A stretch of DNA of 64,000 nucleotides. It comes from Hofstenia miamia. Its lineage: Eukaryota; Xenacoelomorpha; Acoela; Hofsteniidae. Each line of letters opens with the position of its first letter. Positions within the stretch are counted from its first letter, which is position 1. The stretch lies in contig CABFPE010000630.1 of NCBI GenBank assembly GCA_900660155.1, positions 288,997 through 352,996 on the forward strand. Direction: 5' to 3'. The position numbers were made by a program, and so were the translations under genes. The notes beneath the pieces were generated by a model. That model made no database searches. It was not told where the DNA came from and saw only the letters and a list, made by a program, of their open reading frames with translations. This document shows, one piece after another, positions 1 to 13,000 of the stretch.

Positions 1-21
1 TAAGTAAGTAAGTAAGTAAAC
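1..21. repeat. (TAAG)n simple repeat
   Basis: Five tandem TAAG units open the window. Read on the - strand the tract could be the microsatellite tail of a LINE, but a MITE end at 396-407 separates it from the RT fragment further right, so the link is uncertain. Confidence 0.7.
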
Positions 22-407
22 TTTTATTATTATGATAATCATCATAACATTAAGATTATGAATAAAGGAGAGTTCACGATTTCAGGAATCGGCTGGGGAA
101 GAGGGAGAGTTCTTTAGAGCTGGTCGTTTTCCTTACTGACGGCATTCTGTGTCGTAGCTTTGTCATTGCATACTATGTTCGCTGCGGAACGTATTTATGC
201 AGCGGATGTTTTACGCCCATGCGTTGGATTTGCCTGTATAGCCTTCGGTATAGATCTTGATAAAAGTCAGTAAATTGTTTAATTATATCTTCGATGTGTT
301 CAGATAGTGTATTCTTCTAATCTGACACTGTGTGATATGGTTTGGTTAGTAAATATTCCAATCGGATCGGGTTTAGGTAGATGTTTACCTGATATTGTCA
401 CTCTCTA
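22..407. mobile_element. Probable hAT-type MITE end (right terminus at 407)
   Basis: The bases at 396-407 read TGTCACTCTCTA, the inverse of the TAGAGAGTGACA that bounds another small element at 61991-62204. Inside both ends lie AAACCCGA/ACCCGA-like subterminal words. The end interrupts the reverse-transcriptase reading frame on the - strand exactly at 407/408, as expected of an insertion. The partner terminus is not recognisable, so the left limit is arbitrary. Confidence 0.35.
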
Positions 408-800
408 GTTGGCACCATTCCATGAGTTGTCTCAGTACATCTTTCACATTATCATGTAGATTAGAACAGCCAAAGCATGCATTGCCATCCTCAGCAAACA
501 TCACCTATTTACTGTTTATAAGATTGCTAAAATGAAAATATACACTGGCATTACTGAAAAATTTGGGACCGCAAAGAGATCCTTGTGGGACTCCATAATT
601 AGTAAATAATATGCCTAATCGCAGTTGTTTGTATTCCACAATCTGTGAGCGATTTGAAAGAAAGTCAGACATCCAGTTAATATATGATTGGATAGCGGTA
701 CAATTCCGAGCATATTCGCAATTATCACCGGAGTCCCAAACATCCTATCCAATTTGAAATCCATTCTTGTGTTTTCAGTTGTCAATACAATCATATTAGT
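408..800 (-). mobile_element. Non-LTR retrotransposon (LINE) reverse-transcriptase fragment
   Basis: Reading the - strand from about 720 to 408 gives a run matching the central palm of non-LTR reverse transcriptases. It has an INWMSDFLSNRSQ lead-in, the VPQGSLCGP turn at about 570-600, then FAEDGNACFGCS, where the usual catalytic FADD-type motif appears as FAED. A helical HDNVKDVLRQLMEWCQ stretch follows and ends abruptly at 408. At least one in-frame stop lies between the two motifs. There is no endonuclease and no 3' part, so this is a dead fragment. The clade (CR1/L2/Jockey-like) is only suggested. Confidence 0.7.
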
Positions 801-1247
801 AACGCATGTGAATCAAACTGATTGAATTCACTACATGTTGCAAATTGGAGATCAGGAAATCCATACCATGCCGCCATGATGTGTTCTGTTAATTCGGATT
901 GTAGTCGAGCATCAGGTGGGTAGTAAAACGATAGATAATACAAACTGGACCCAGCTTATTTCAAAAAGCTCTACACCAGGAACCTCAAACATATTGGCCT
1001 GCATCTTGTAACAAAGCAGGAACAGCCTCATCACTTATATATTTATATTCATCACATTGTTAACGGTGTCCGATTTCGCCAATATTCGCGCATTCTCCTT
1101 GAAACAACTAACACACAATTCACATAAAGTAACATAGTCACTTAATCATTCTTTATGGCAAGTGAAGCACTCACTTGTAGAGACACCCTTTTCTGATTCG
1201 TCATCTGAAAATTTAGTGCGTTTTGAATTTAATATTGAAATAAAAAT

Positions 1248-1255
1248 CTCATTCC

Positions 1256-1295
<40 letters not shown>

Positions 1296-1303
1296 AGAAT
1301 GAG
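1248..1303. repeat. (TA)n microsatellite at the centre of a 13-bp inverted repeat
   Basis: About 15 TA units at 1261-1290 are flanked by arms CTCATTCCAAATT (1248-1260) and AATTTAGAATGAG (1291-1303), which are complementary at 12 of 13 positions. The whole 56 bp can therefore fold as one long hairpin. The other large TA arrays checked in this window do not show such arms. Confidence 0.8.
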
Positions 1304-2183
1304 TTTACAATCTGACGTGTGCGAAATTTTGTTTCTTGACGGGTCAAATAATTGATGTCAGGTTTTGTTAAGATATAAATGTACCATTTTATGCTTCAAT
1401 GTATTCATTACATCTATCCGTTTCTGTTAATTATTCAAATTTATGTTTTAGTTGTAGCTCAATAATATCACTCAAATCAATTTTTTGATGACCACTGCCT
1501 GCTTTAAAAGTTAATATAAACATTTTATTTTCTAAAAAAGTGATTACTAAATCCATTATCAATTACTTGAACAGAATTCAGTACGTAAATCAATTATTTA
1601 CCAAAATGATTGATATTAATATCCTAATAAAATTATTACAGAATTATATTGTCTAACATTAAAGAAAGAATTCATTTACCTGACACAAAGATTAACTTCT
1701 CTTCGAATTGATACAAAAATAGAAAAAACCTATTTAAAAGCTTATTGTATGACATTAATATCGCTGTAAGGCATCAGAAATATGCCCTCAAATGTGAAAT
1801 ATGACCATATTTTTCATAAATTAACAATTTTTTAGTTTCCTAATTTCTTAAATTATTTCGTTTTGGTAAATTTTGTACAATTGAAATATTTAATAAAATA
1901 TTTTGCCTTTTACATGTTTATGTGTTGCTTTTACGAGGTCCACCACTCTGCTTACAAATATGCGAAAAAATATATTTGAAAATTTTTTAAATGCTAAAAA
2001 AAATATTACATTTTTTACGAATAAAATTAGAGAAAGGCAGAAAGTTATGACTGTTTTACAAATCAGAATAAACTTGATTGAGATCCTTGATGTAAATCAA
2101 TACATTGGATTAATATTAAATAGTTTAATAACATCGAAAACGATCGATTACAATTAAATTATATTTGGTTATCCAGAATTACA
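1304..2183. other. AT-rich sequence, nothing recognised
   Basis: No coding-like frame, terminal repeat or RNA gene was recognised. One open frame at 1903-2157 has AT-driven composition and no recognisable motif. Confidence 0.5.
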
Positions 2184-4624
2184 TAATGATTCTTATGCAA
2201 TCTCTTTTTCCGGTGTTATTTTTTAAGTTTTTCATGAACTAATTTAATTTATTTATTTAATGATTTTAACCAAATATTGACTGAATTTAATTTCCCAATA
2301 ACGTTTTTAATTCAATTTGTTTAATGCGTTTAAGCTATAGTAATTATGAGTCACAAGTCACATTATTTATGAGATTCATTATTATGAGTTAGTGAGTGCC
2401 GCCGATCCGAGTGACTACATTCTCTACTAATCGATTTTCACTTAGTGTCCTATTCACAAATTTGAAAATTTAACATATATTTATGACTTAGTGGTAGTAA
2501 AATTAATTCTGAAACGTGCACTTTTCTAATCAAATAATTCAAATCAAGTTTGCTTCAATATTCTTTACACTTAGGATTAACACCATATAATCCAATGTAG
2601 CTCCCTGTATTTAATCGTAATTTTAACAAAAGGTTTAAAAATTTGTTGTCTCAAATAATAAACCAAAATTAAAAGGACATTTTGTAAACAGGTATAATGC
2701 AATGGATCAGTCTCTCTAAGGAAATTTACAAACAACAAAATTGAAGGAATTACGAAACTAAAGAAATTGGTATTCATATTAGACAGATCACTGATATTTT
2801 TGTAATTTTCTTTTAATTTGTAAGTAGTAAATATAAATTTCCTCATGCTGTGCTTATGTCATGAACTGTAGTGTGAAACTTAGTTGCATTTCAACTATTC
2901 TTATGAACAGGAGATATATTGATCATTCTTAAATGTTCAGTGGAAATGGTTTGTTTCAAGCGGGCATTTATAATGTAACAGAGAGAATCAGAAAGATCAC
3001 ATATATTTTTAGACACCAAATAGGTGTGCTCAAAGGTCCGCTTGATTTGGTTTTAAACTATTAACAGATTTTAGAATCTCATATTTTGTAATAAGCGTGT
3101 ACCAACGAATGTTTAAATTTTTAAGGGCACATTTTTCCCTTATTTTCCAATATTTTGTAAAATTTTAATGATTTCTTATGCAATCTCTTTTTCCGGTGTT
3201 ATTTTTTAAGTTTTTCATGAACTAATTTAATTTATTTATTTAATGATTTTAACCAAATATTGACTGAATTTAATTTCCCAATAACGTTTTTAATTCAATT
3301 TGTTTAATGCGTTTAAGCTATAGTAATTATGAGTCACAAGTCACATTATTTATGAGATTCATTATTATGAGTTAGTGAGTGCCGCCGATCCGAGTGACTA
3401 CATTCTCTACTAATCGATTTTCACTTAGTGTCCTATTCACAAATTTGAAAATTTAACATATATTTATGACTTAGTGGTAGTAAAATTAATTCTGAAACGT
3501 GCACTTTTCTAATCAAATAATTCAAATCAAGTTTGCTTCAATATTCTTTACACTTAGGATTAACACCATATAATCCAATGTAGCTCCCTGTATTTAATCG
3601 TAATTTTAACAAAAGGTTTAAAAATTTGTTGTCTCAAATAATAAACCAAAATTAAAAGGACATTTTGTAAACAGGTATAATGCAATGGATCAGTCTCTCT
3701 AAGGAAATTTACAAACAACAAAATTGAAGGAATTACGAAACTAAAGAAATTGGTATTCATATTAGACAGATCACTGATATTTTTGTAATTTTCTTTTAAT
3801 TTGTAAGTAGTAAATATAAATTTCCTCATGCTGTGCTTATGTCATGAACTGTAGTGTGAAACTTAGTTGCATTTCAACTATTTTTATGAACAGGAGATAT
3901 ATTGATCATTCTTAAATGTTCAGTGGAAATGGTTTGTTTCAAGCGGGCATTTATAATGTAACATAGAGAATCAGAAAGATCACATATATTTTTAGACACC
4001 AAATAGGTGTGCTCAAAGGTCCNCACTTAGGATTAACACCATATAATCCAATGTAGCTCCCTGTATTTAATCGTAATTTTAACAAAAGGTTTAAAAATTT
4101 GTTGTCTCAAATAATAAACCAAAATTAAAAGGACATTTTGTAAACAGGTATAATGCAATGGATCAGTCTCTCTAAGGAAATTTACAAACAACAAAATTGA
4201 AGGAATTACGAAACTAAAGAAATTGGTATTCATATTAGACAGATCACTGATATTTTTGTAATTTTCTTTTAATTTGTAAGTAGTAAATATAAATTTCCTC
4301 ATGCTGTGCTTATGTCATGAACTGTAGTGTGAAACTTAGTTGCATTTCAACTATTTTTATGAACAGGAGATATATTGATCATTCTTAAATGTTCAGTGGA
4401 AATGGTTTGTTTCAAGCGGGCATTTATAATGTAACAGAGAGAATCAGAAAGATCACATATATTTTTAGACACCAAATAGGTGTGCTCAAAGGTCCGCTTG
4501 ATTTGGTTTTAAACTATTAACAGATTTTAGAATCTCATATTTTGTAATAAGCGTGTACCAACGAATGTTTAAATTTTTAAGGGCACATTTTTCCCTTATT
4601 TTCCAATATTTTGTAAAATTTTAA
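2184..4624. repeat. 983-bp tandem duplication plus a partial third copy across a single-N join
   Basis: Copy 1 (about 2184-3166) is repeated head-to-tail from about 3167 with an offset of 983 bp and very few differences. After the single N at 4023 the sequence restarts at a point equivalent to 3551 and runs through the repeat end at 4624, so 473 bp appear a third time. Copy 2 differs from copies 1 and 3 by an A/G-type change near 3964, and copy 1 differs from 2 and 3 near 3882. Two real copies plus an unmerged contig overlap explain this best. The unit has no recognisable coding content or terminal repeats. Confidence 0.8.
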
Positions 4625-4876
4625 TTGCCTTGTTCCGGAATCATATAATTGAAATGGCGGTGGAGTAATTATAATTGCTGAAAACAATAATTTAATAAAT
4701 AATAATAAAATGGTAAAAACTCAAGCCCATACTCAGATATGCACATAATAGGTCTCTACAAGTACTCGAACTCTACTCGACATTTCGAGTGTTCAAAACA
4801 AATTCAATATAACTTGAATGGAATATTTTTTCTTCAATTTTTGCCTGCATTGTTGAAGAATCCATCGGTCTTTTAC

Positions 4877-4899
4877 TATATATATATATATATATATAT
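4877..4899. repeat. (TA)n microsatellite
   Basis: Eleven to twelve TA units lie just upstream of the first GTF2E1 coding exon. Confidence 0.9.
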
Positions 4900-4969
4900 T
4901 TGTAAAATGATTTTCTTTTTCATTTAGTTTACTTTTAATCGCTAACGCACGGTGTGCTCAATTTCCTTA

Positions 4970-5174
4970 ATGGAAAAAACGGTGATTTGTGAGATTCCCG
5001 ATGATCTCAAACGTCTAGTTAAACTGGTTATACGTGGTTTCTATGGTGACAAAGAAGAAGCCATTGTAGTGGATTATCTTCTTCGCAATAGTATAATGAG
5101 TGAAGATGAAATGGAGTCGCTTCTGAAACTTGATAAAAAACTTTTGCGCATCATTCTCAATCGGCTAAAATCCG
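4970..5174 (+). CDS. GTF2E1: GTF2E1 coding exon 1 (winged helix, first part)
   Basis: Encodes residues 1-68 plus one base. The stretch LKRLVKLVIRGFYGDKEE, then VDYLLRNS and the ELLKLD-like ESLLKLDKKLLR, aligns with the start of human TFIIE alpha (LKRLAKYVIRGFYG). The donor is G|GTGAGC at 5175. An in-frame GTG codon lies at 4952, but the ATG at 4970 fits the family start. Phase 1 at the exon end is completed by the first two bases of exon 2. Confidence 0.95.
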
Positions 5175-6962
5175 GTGAGCTTAACATTTATATTTTTCAT
5201 CCCTACGCATTCTCCAATTAAGGAGAATTGTTTGCATTAAAGTTCACTTTAAATTCATAGTCCAATTATTGTAATTACCCGTCACAGAGTAGTATTTATA
5301 TGTAAATTATATTTATAAGAAACTTACACTTCCCATGCACATTGCCCTATTGCTACATTTTAAGTGAGGATCATGTGATTGATTTTACTAGTAGCAGCAG
5401 AAGAAGAGTCAGTTTTAAGCGACTTTTTGACAATAATTTTCATGTTGTTGCTACCATTGCACTCTAGGCGCAGTAGTGCCTGAATTTTGTGCTGAGCAGT
5501 TCACCCAATCATTACACATAAACATAGATACAGCAAATGTTAACTTGGTTGAATCCTTATCTGTGACAACTTGCTCGACTTTACTAAAAAAAAGAGAAAA
5601 CGTGGACTGTTTTCTTACAAAATGGTCCGAATTGTAAAAAATTTTTATGTTTAATCTAATTCTACAGATGTGGAGGTAGCTTCATATGGTGTATGCCGTT
5701 ATTCTGAATTGTGATATTCGCATTCCTGAAGACAGAAATTTTATGAAGCTAATGATATTGTTAACTTTGAATATTAATATTAACATTAATAGTGAATACC
5801 TATGCTTACGTATGTGTTTCACTAATAATTGAATAATACATTATGTCTAAAACAATCATATTGTTTATACAGGGCAAGAGCTATCTATATATTTATATAG
5901 ATTACTGTTGATACAGGGAAACGCAATTCTTTAAAACATTGGAAAACATATTGGATTGGATGACTACCCTAATGCATTTCTAAATCAAACTCTTTGACTA
6001 CAAAGCCTACTGAAATGCATTCTTCAATCAAACTTATTGCAAGATTATCAGAATTATTTCATTGAATTTCCTTTTTCAGACACTATTTTGAATGAAAGTG
6101 GGCCTGCTTGGAGTACTCGCTCTATTGGATAGAGAAAATTGTTTGTTTATTGTAAAATAAAACTCAACGACACCAACAATCTAGTAGGTAATTATTCAAA
6201 AATTTGCAAAGTTATTGATTTTAACCTAAACTTGAAAAACAGCTCTGCACCAAACTAAAAATTCATTTTTGGCCAAAAATTCGATCAGATTCATTGCATT
6301 CATTGAATATAAGTAAATGAAAAGTTTTTCTACAGATATCTAAATGGGCTTTTTTGCTTTCAGCCAACTATGCGAAAATCATATTTAATTAAATTTCTGC
6401 GGTTTAGACCACTTGGTGAATCATCGAATGAAGATAGAACTGCAGGCGGATGGTAAAAATGTGAAACAGATGTACTATTACATCAATTACAAGGCGTTTG
6501 TGAATGTTGTCAAATACAAACTTTACCAAATGAGGAAAAAAGTCGAATCTCAAGAAAGGAATGAGATTTGCAAGGTTTCATTTTTTCTATTATCAATTGC
6601 ATGTGAAATAGGAGATCGCATTTTTATATGAATCGTGAAATTCATTTAGATTTTGACTTCTTCCTAACATTTATTGGTTTCATTTCAGACTACAATACCT
6701 ATTGTGTAATGACTATGCTGCTTATCATTGTTGTATTTAATATTTGCCGCGCGTTTGGGCCTCTCTAATATGAATTTTATTGTTTCCATAGAATCCAGTT
6801 TTACATTATTTTCATTTTGAGTATCGCGATCTTAGAATTTCAGGGTTCTGTCCCTTAAATCATGTGAACTTAAAAGAGAGTAATTGTTAAATAAATATTA
6901 AGACAATAAATTTTAAAATTATTATTTAATTTAATAAATTGAGGAATACACATTAGCAATTC

Positions 6963-7005
<43 letters not shown>

Positions 7006-10000
7006 AGGCTTTATATTAACCATTCCTTACGCTTACTACAATAAGTTTTAAAATTTCTGTCACACCCTCTACCTTTTCACAAATTTTACAATTCTGGCTG
7101 CTACCCTGCTTTAGTTGGTTTTCAGCAATCGATCTTAGTTCCAATATTCTGTGTAAAACGATGCATTGCCAAGATGATATGCTATTGAGAATTCTTTTGT
7201 ATCAATCATACTTGACTATTTTACATATTGGTAATGCTTGAAATAGTTTTTTATTTTTCCCACGGTTTCTAATGAACACTAATTGAAAGATATTGTAGTT
7301 TACTGTTCTAAATGCTATTTCCGCAATTGGTATTTTTCAAAATCTTGCAAGCAACGATTAACTATTACTTATGATTACTGAGAGCAACATTTTTTCAAAT
7401 GCATACAAAAGTAAAAACATTTCTCCAAGCTGCCCCACCATTAGTAAAAAAGCTATGAATACATAAAATCGCATATTTTGATATTTGTAATATAAAAATA
7501 TATTTTGTTCAATTTCACAGGCTTTCAGTAAATAACTCAGTTCTTGTCTCCAAGTTTTGCTGTATTACAGTATAAAGTTATGCTTACATTTTACAAGTAA
7601 AAAATAAAAACGGATCTTGCTTTACTCAGCGCTCATGTTCAGTTTATTCGTATTCTCTTTAAAAAGTTAATAAGTTACAGAATATTTGGCTCGGAAAGCC
7701 TAAAACATTTTATCCGAGGCATTAGAAAATTTTCAACAACATTAAAATTTTCACCTATATGAAGGTTGAGCGTTTTTTACGTGAAGACATTATAAATTAA
7801 TACAGATCATTCTAATCAGTGATTCTATGAACTCATGTGTATTATAAGCTCATTTCAACAGTAACATTTATGCATTATTTAATGCATGAATATTTTTGTG
7901 TATTTTTAGAGCATATTTTACTTTCCCTAGCATTGATTTTAAAGAAAACTTTACAACACTAATGCACTGTAATTATCGATATTTTCATCTTGCATTCTAC
8001 AACAGTGAATATGTGATTATACTGTATACTTTATCCTTGTTATTGTTTAGGCCCAGTACAAGTGCTCGTCGGAGAAATGCAGTCGGATGTACTCTGAACT
8101 AGACATTGATAAGCTATTAGATTTCTCTGCTGCTTCACCCGAACCCAAGATGCTATGTACCTTCTGTGGATCCGAAGTTGAAGAAGGTAAATCTGAAAAA
8201 CAAGATGGCCGCGCACTTTTTATAAAGTTTAACCAACAAACGGGTCTTCTCTATGATCTACTGAGAAATATTGAATCATACACATTGTCTTATGAGTTGT
8301 TGGAGCCAACCGAAAAGAGTCATACAGGTAAGATTAAATGCTAATTCTCTTTAGGTCTACGAGGTATGGTGGTACATATTTCATACCACCCTGAGAGCTA
8401 TGTTTAATGCCCAGTGGAATAGAAGGTATACCACCTTTCAAAATTAAGTGTGTGTGCTGCTAAGCAGCTTAAATTTTGTGCCACCTACGTAAATGCTTGG
8501 GTATAGTCATACGTAATATATTTGGTAACATTGAGAAGCCTGTTGACTCATTTTTGTCACACAGCAGCTGTTCTAGTGGTAGGATCTACGTCATTGCATT
8601 GAAATAGTTCAACTAACATTCTTCACTCAGTGTATGGGAAATTGGTGAGAGGTATATTATAAAACACCCCTGAATGACTGAAGGGTGGAAAAATACTAAA
8701 TTTTTAACAAAAACTAACATTTATATTATAAATACTGCCAATTTATATTGCTTGTACTGTACTGGTAAAAAGGTATTATTTTAATACTACAGGGTGAACA
8801 GAAAGTCCTTGGACCAATTCAAAAGTGGTTTATTAATAGAAAATTACAAAAATATAAATTAAACATGAATGAAAATTATAAGTTAAGAAACCAAAAATAA
8901 ATTTAAATTATTTATTTTCAATGTGATGTCCCTTCCTTTCGATTAGACGTTTAATTCTCTGTCTGAAGTTACCAACCGAGGCACGCAGCGTTTCCTGAGG
9001 TATTTTAGCCCATTCACTCCGAAGAGATGTCTTCAAAGCATCAACACTTGGATGAGCAACAACAGACCTTCGCTTCCAACAAAGACCACACCCAAAAATC
9101 CATGGGATACAAATCAGGCGATGCAGGAGGCCACATCTCCTTACTCCAGAATCTTGGAAAATGACGTTGGCACCAGTCCTGAGTTTTTCTTGAGGTGTGG
9201 GATGGGGAATGCAAATTATTTTAATATTATTGTTGAAAATAATTAGATCAATAATTAGACTGTGAATGCTACTTTATTCGAAAGAGAAAAAGTGATTTTA
9301 ACAATATTTAATTTTAAAATTAAAAATGGTCCAAGGACTTTNCAGCGTTTCCTGAGGTATTTTAGCCCATTCACTCCGAAGAGATGTCTTCAAAGCATCA
9401 ACACTTGGATGAGCAACAGAACAGACCTTCGCTTCCAACAAAGACCACACCGAAAAATCCATGGGATTCAAATCAGGCGATGCAGGAGGCCACATCTCCT
9501 TACTCCAGAATCTTGGAAAATGACGTTGGCACCAGTCCTGAGTTTTTCTTGAGGTGTGGGATGGTGCTCCATCTTGTTGGAAGGTGAAAGGCTGATCTTT
9601 GAAGTGTTTCTTCATCTCTTCAAATGCTGGAACCAAAATATCGTTAATGTAGCGATCTGTGTTGATCTTAACCCCCTGCTCCACGAAAATCAGAGGCGAC
9701 TTCCAAGATTTGGAGACTGCAGCCCACACCATGAGGGAACACGGCTTTTGTCGGCGGAAAACTGTTCTCACGGAGTCATCAATGTCTGCTGAAGATTTTG
9801 CGTAAACTCTGTCGTTCTGATTGTTAACAGTTGCTTCAATTGTGAAGAGTTTTTCATCAGAAAAAATGATCTCTCGCTCTGCCGTGCCAGCCTTCAGTTC
9901 TCCAAGAAGAAGCTTTGCTCTTTCAAGTCTCTTGTGCTTTTGGGCAGGTGTCAGGTACTGTCTCTTTCTCATCTTGTATGGATACAACTGGAGATAGTTT

Positions 10001-13000
10001 TTTAAGAAGGTTCTCATTGAGGCCACGCTCACATTCATGTATTTAGCCATTTGTCTTGCAGATCTCTTCGGATTCCTGCTTACCCTTTCTCGGACATCGT
10101 TAATCACCTTCTTTGTTCGAGCAGTGCGTGGACTTCCACTCCTAGGACGATCTTCAGATGTACCAAGTTCCTTAAATCTGTTCACAACATGGTACATCGT
10201 GGATTTAGCAACTTAATAATCTCTGAGTTTGTCCTTCCCGAGCAATGCAGCTGAATTATGGCCTCTCGTTTGCTCATTTTTCTGAAAGTATAATGCAAAT
10301 TATTTTAATATTATTGTTGAAAATAATTAGATCAATAATTAGACTGAATGCTACTTTATTCGAAAGAGAAAAAGTGATTTTAACAATATTTAATTTTAAA
10401 ATTAAAAATGGTCCAAGGACCTTCTGTTCACCCTGTAGAACAGCGAGCACTCCTTAAAAATATATTTATATCTGGTTTTTTTAAATGCGAAAATTATTGA
10501 GTACAAACAAAATTTCTACTAACAGTAAATTCAATGAAATTTTCAACAAAATTGGAGGTATATGTACCTGCTAGTGTTCTTGCTGAATAAATAATAAAGC
10601 AAACAAAAATGACTTATTTGTCATTTTATCCTATCATCGCATTTCTAGTGTTAAAAATTATATGCCTAATCAAATTTTTTATTAAACAGTCCATGATATT
10701 GTATTATTCCCAGGGATTGGAAGTAATTTAAATATTATTGTTGGGTAACAATAAATTATTGTTATTGATAAATCCATAAAATAAATTATTGCAATTATTG
10801 TTGAGCCTTTAAACAATTAGTGTAGGCTTAGCACAACGAAATGGAAGAGAATGAAGCCATTAAAAAATGTTCAGCAGCATATAATGAATTAACCCTATTA
10901 GACCTGGGACATAAAGATTTTTGATGATGGCATCAAATCTAAAAATTTGGAGACTTTCTTTAAATAATTTAAATATTAGTTTTAACCATTGCAAACATTT
11001 TAATTTATCAGAATTCATTTCTAAATTGTCAAATAAATTTTTTCACTTACAATAATCATAAGTTTCGCAAAAATATAAATGCCTTATTAAAAAACAACAT
11101 CCTACATTAAGTGAGCAGCTATTTAGAAAATTTGCTATGAAAAATTAGTAAAAGTCTCAAATCTCACTAAAAAATGTTAAATAACTTTTTGGAACGTAAT
11201 CAAACGCTTTGTAGTAGGGAGGGAGTGAGGAAATCCTCAGCTCTTGGTTGAATGAAGTTCAATAAGCACCTGAAATGTGGTTGGCAAATCAACTTACAGC
11301 ATAATAAATTTTTGTTAATATATGGAGAGTGTATATACAGTCTCGAAAACGCAGTGTCATTTGAAACTTTTTGAGTTTTTTTATATTTATAATTCAAGAA
11401 TTTTTCGAAAAATATTTTTCAATAATTGTTACAATATTTTTGGAAAAATAAATTATTGTTATTTTTGGATGCCAAAATAAATAATTGCAATTATTTTATT
11501 ACCAATTATTTTTTTTGCAATAAATAATTTCCAATCCCTGATTATTCCCTCACTACTGCCGATTTCGACGTATCAATAGTTTTACTAGTCTTTACTAGGA
11601 TGGAGGCAATGACGGTTAAAAGTAAAGATATGAGTATCGATTTGGGCGAGGGACGTGTTTAGTAAATCCATCTATTAACGACGCACTCACGCCGTTAATA
11701 GGTGCATTTACTAAACGATACCGTGTTGCTTTTGTCTCATCACACCATCCCCCGCCGCGGCTCACATCGAGTGACATTTACTACGTCCCAGTATTATATT
11801 TAAAATCGATAAAATATATTGTGGTTATTGCGCAACATTTCTTACAGTGTTACGTTCACTATCTTATTCTTTCACCACTGAAATATTTTAAACAGCGAAA
11901 TATATATTTATATACCGTATATTTCAAAACGTTTCTGCAATACTAAGTTTGATTGTCTTTTAATCTCCAACTATCGGAATAAATTGTACCAAATTTTGCC
12001 AATGAGGTGCTCAGGCACCCCACAACTATTACATTCCAAGATTGTGTGATAACATCAAATACTGGTGATGACATGCTAGAACTTTTAACTGGTTTATAGA
12101 CCTCAAATTACCCGGTTTACCGAAATCTACTTCTGAGAAAAGTTAAGCACCCAGGCCCGTAGCCACGGGGGTTAGGGGGAACGAACCCCGTGGCAGGCCA
12201 GGCAACCCCTTCTGGACAAGAAACCTAAAAGCAAAATCAGCATGTAAAAATAAAAATTTTTAATTCAATTGTGCTTTCAACAATGCTGTGAAATGCATTT
12301 CTAAGGTCTATTTTGTGTTATTTTCAAAAATTTTTCGCTCACTTAGGTAATCACTACTAGATGACCTCTCTCGTCAAAAATTCCGCCACGCCAATGCATA
12401 CAACACAAAATTAAAATGATGTACAGTCTTGGTAAAATTTAAATTTAAATTTTAATAAGATTGAAATTCCCTTCAACCCCCCCTGAATGCTTGTCGACTC
12501 CCTTAGGTGATTATGCTGGCTACGGGGCTGGAAGCACCTCTAAGAACAAGCTGTCATCGCTGGGATTTTTAAGTACTTTCTCGTCAGCCACTAAAATCGT
12601 AGTACGGAAATTAGCTCCAGTTCTTCCTGGACAATAGTATATATAATGTAAATCCTTTCGAATGATAATCAGAACAAATTTGTTTTGTATGCTCCTCACA
12701 TTTTGCATTGCTGCAAATACTGCTCTCTTCAGAAATCTTTTTACCACTTTATCTAGAACAGCCCCTACTTCTCTGTTTAGGTTTTCTTGGAAAAGCTGAT
12801 GATTCTGGCACATGAATATTAGACCTAATATTGATTGTTTCATTGCAATATCCTATCATCCGTTTTCCTATTTCTTCTACTTACTGTAAAAAAAGTAGTA
12901 ATGAATTATATCCTGCAGCATCAATAAAATTGGGAAAACTTTGCATTCCCTTATAAAAATAACAAACGTAAGCGAATATATTTTCTCAATTCACTTATGC

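Noticed and set aside
2577-4302. Three identical 89-codon - strand frames
   Set aside because: They are copies of one chance frame in the tandem repeat (the third probably an assembly overlap). AT-rich composition, no motif.
9052-9792. Several + strand frames in the Tc1/mariner element
   Set aside because: Antisense shadows of the - strand transposase.
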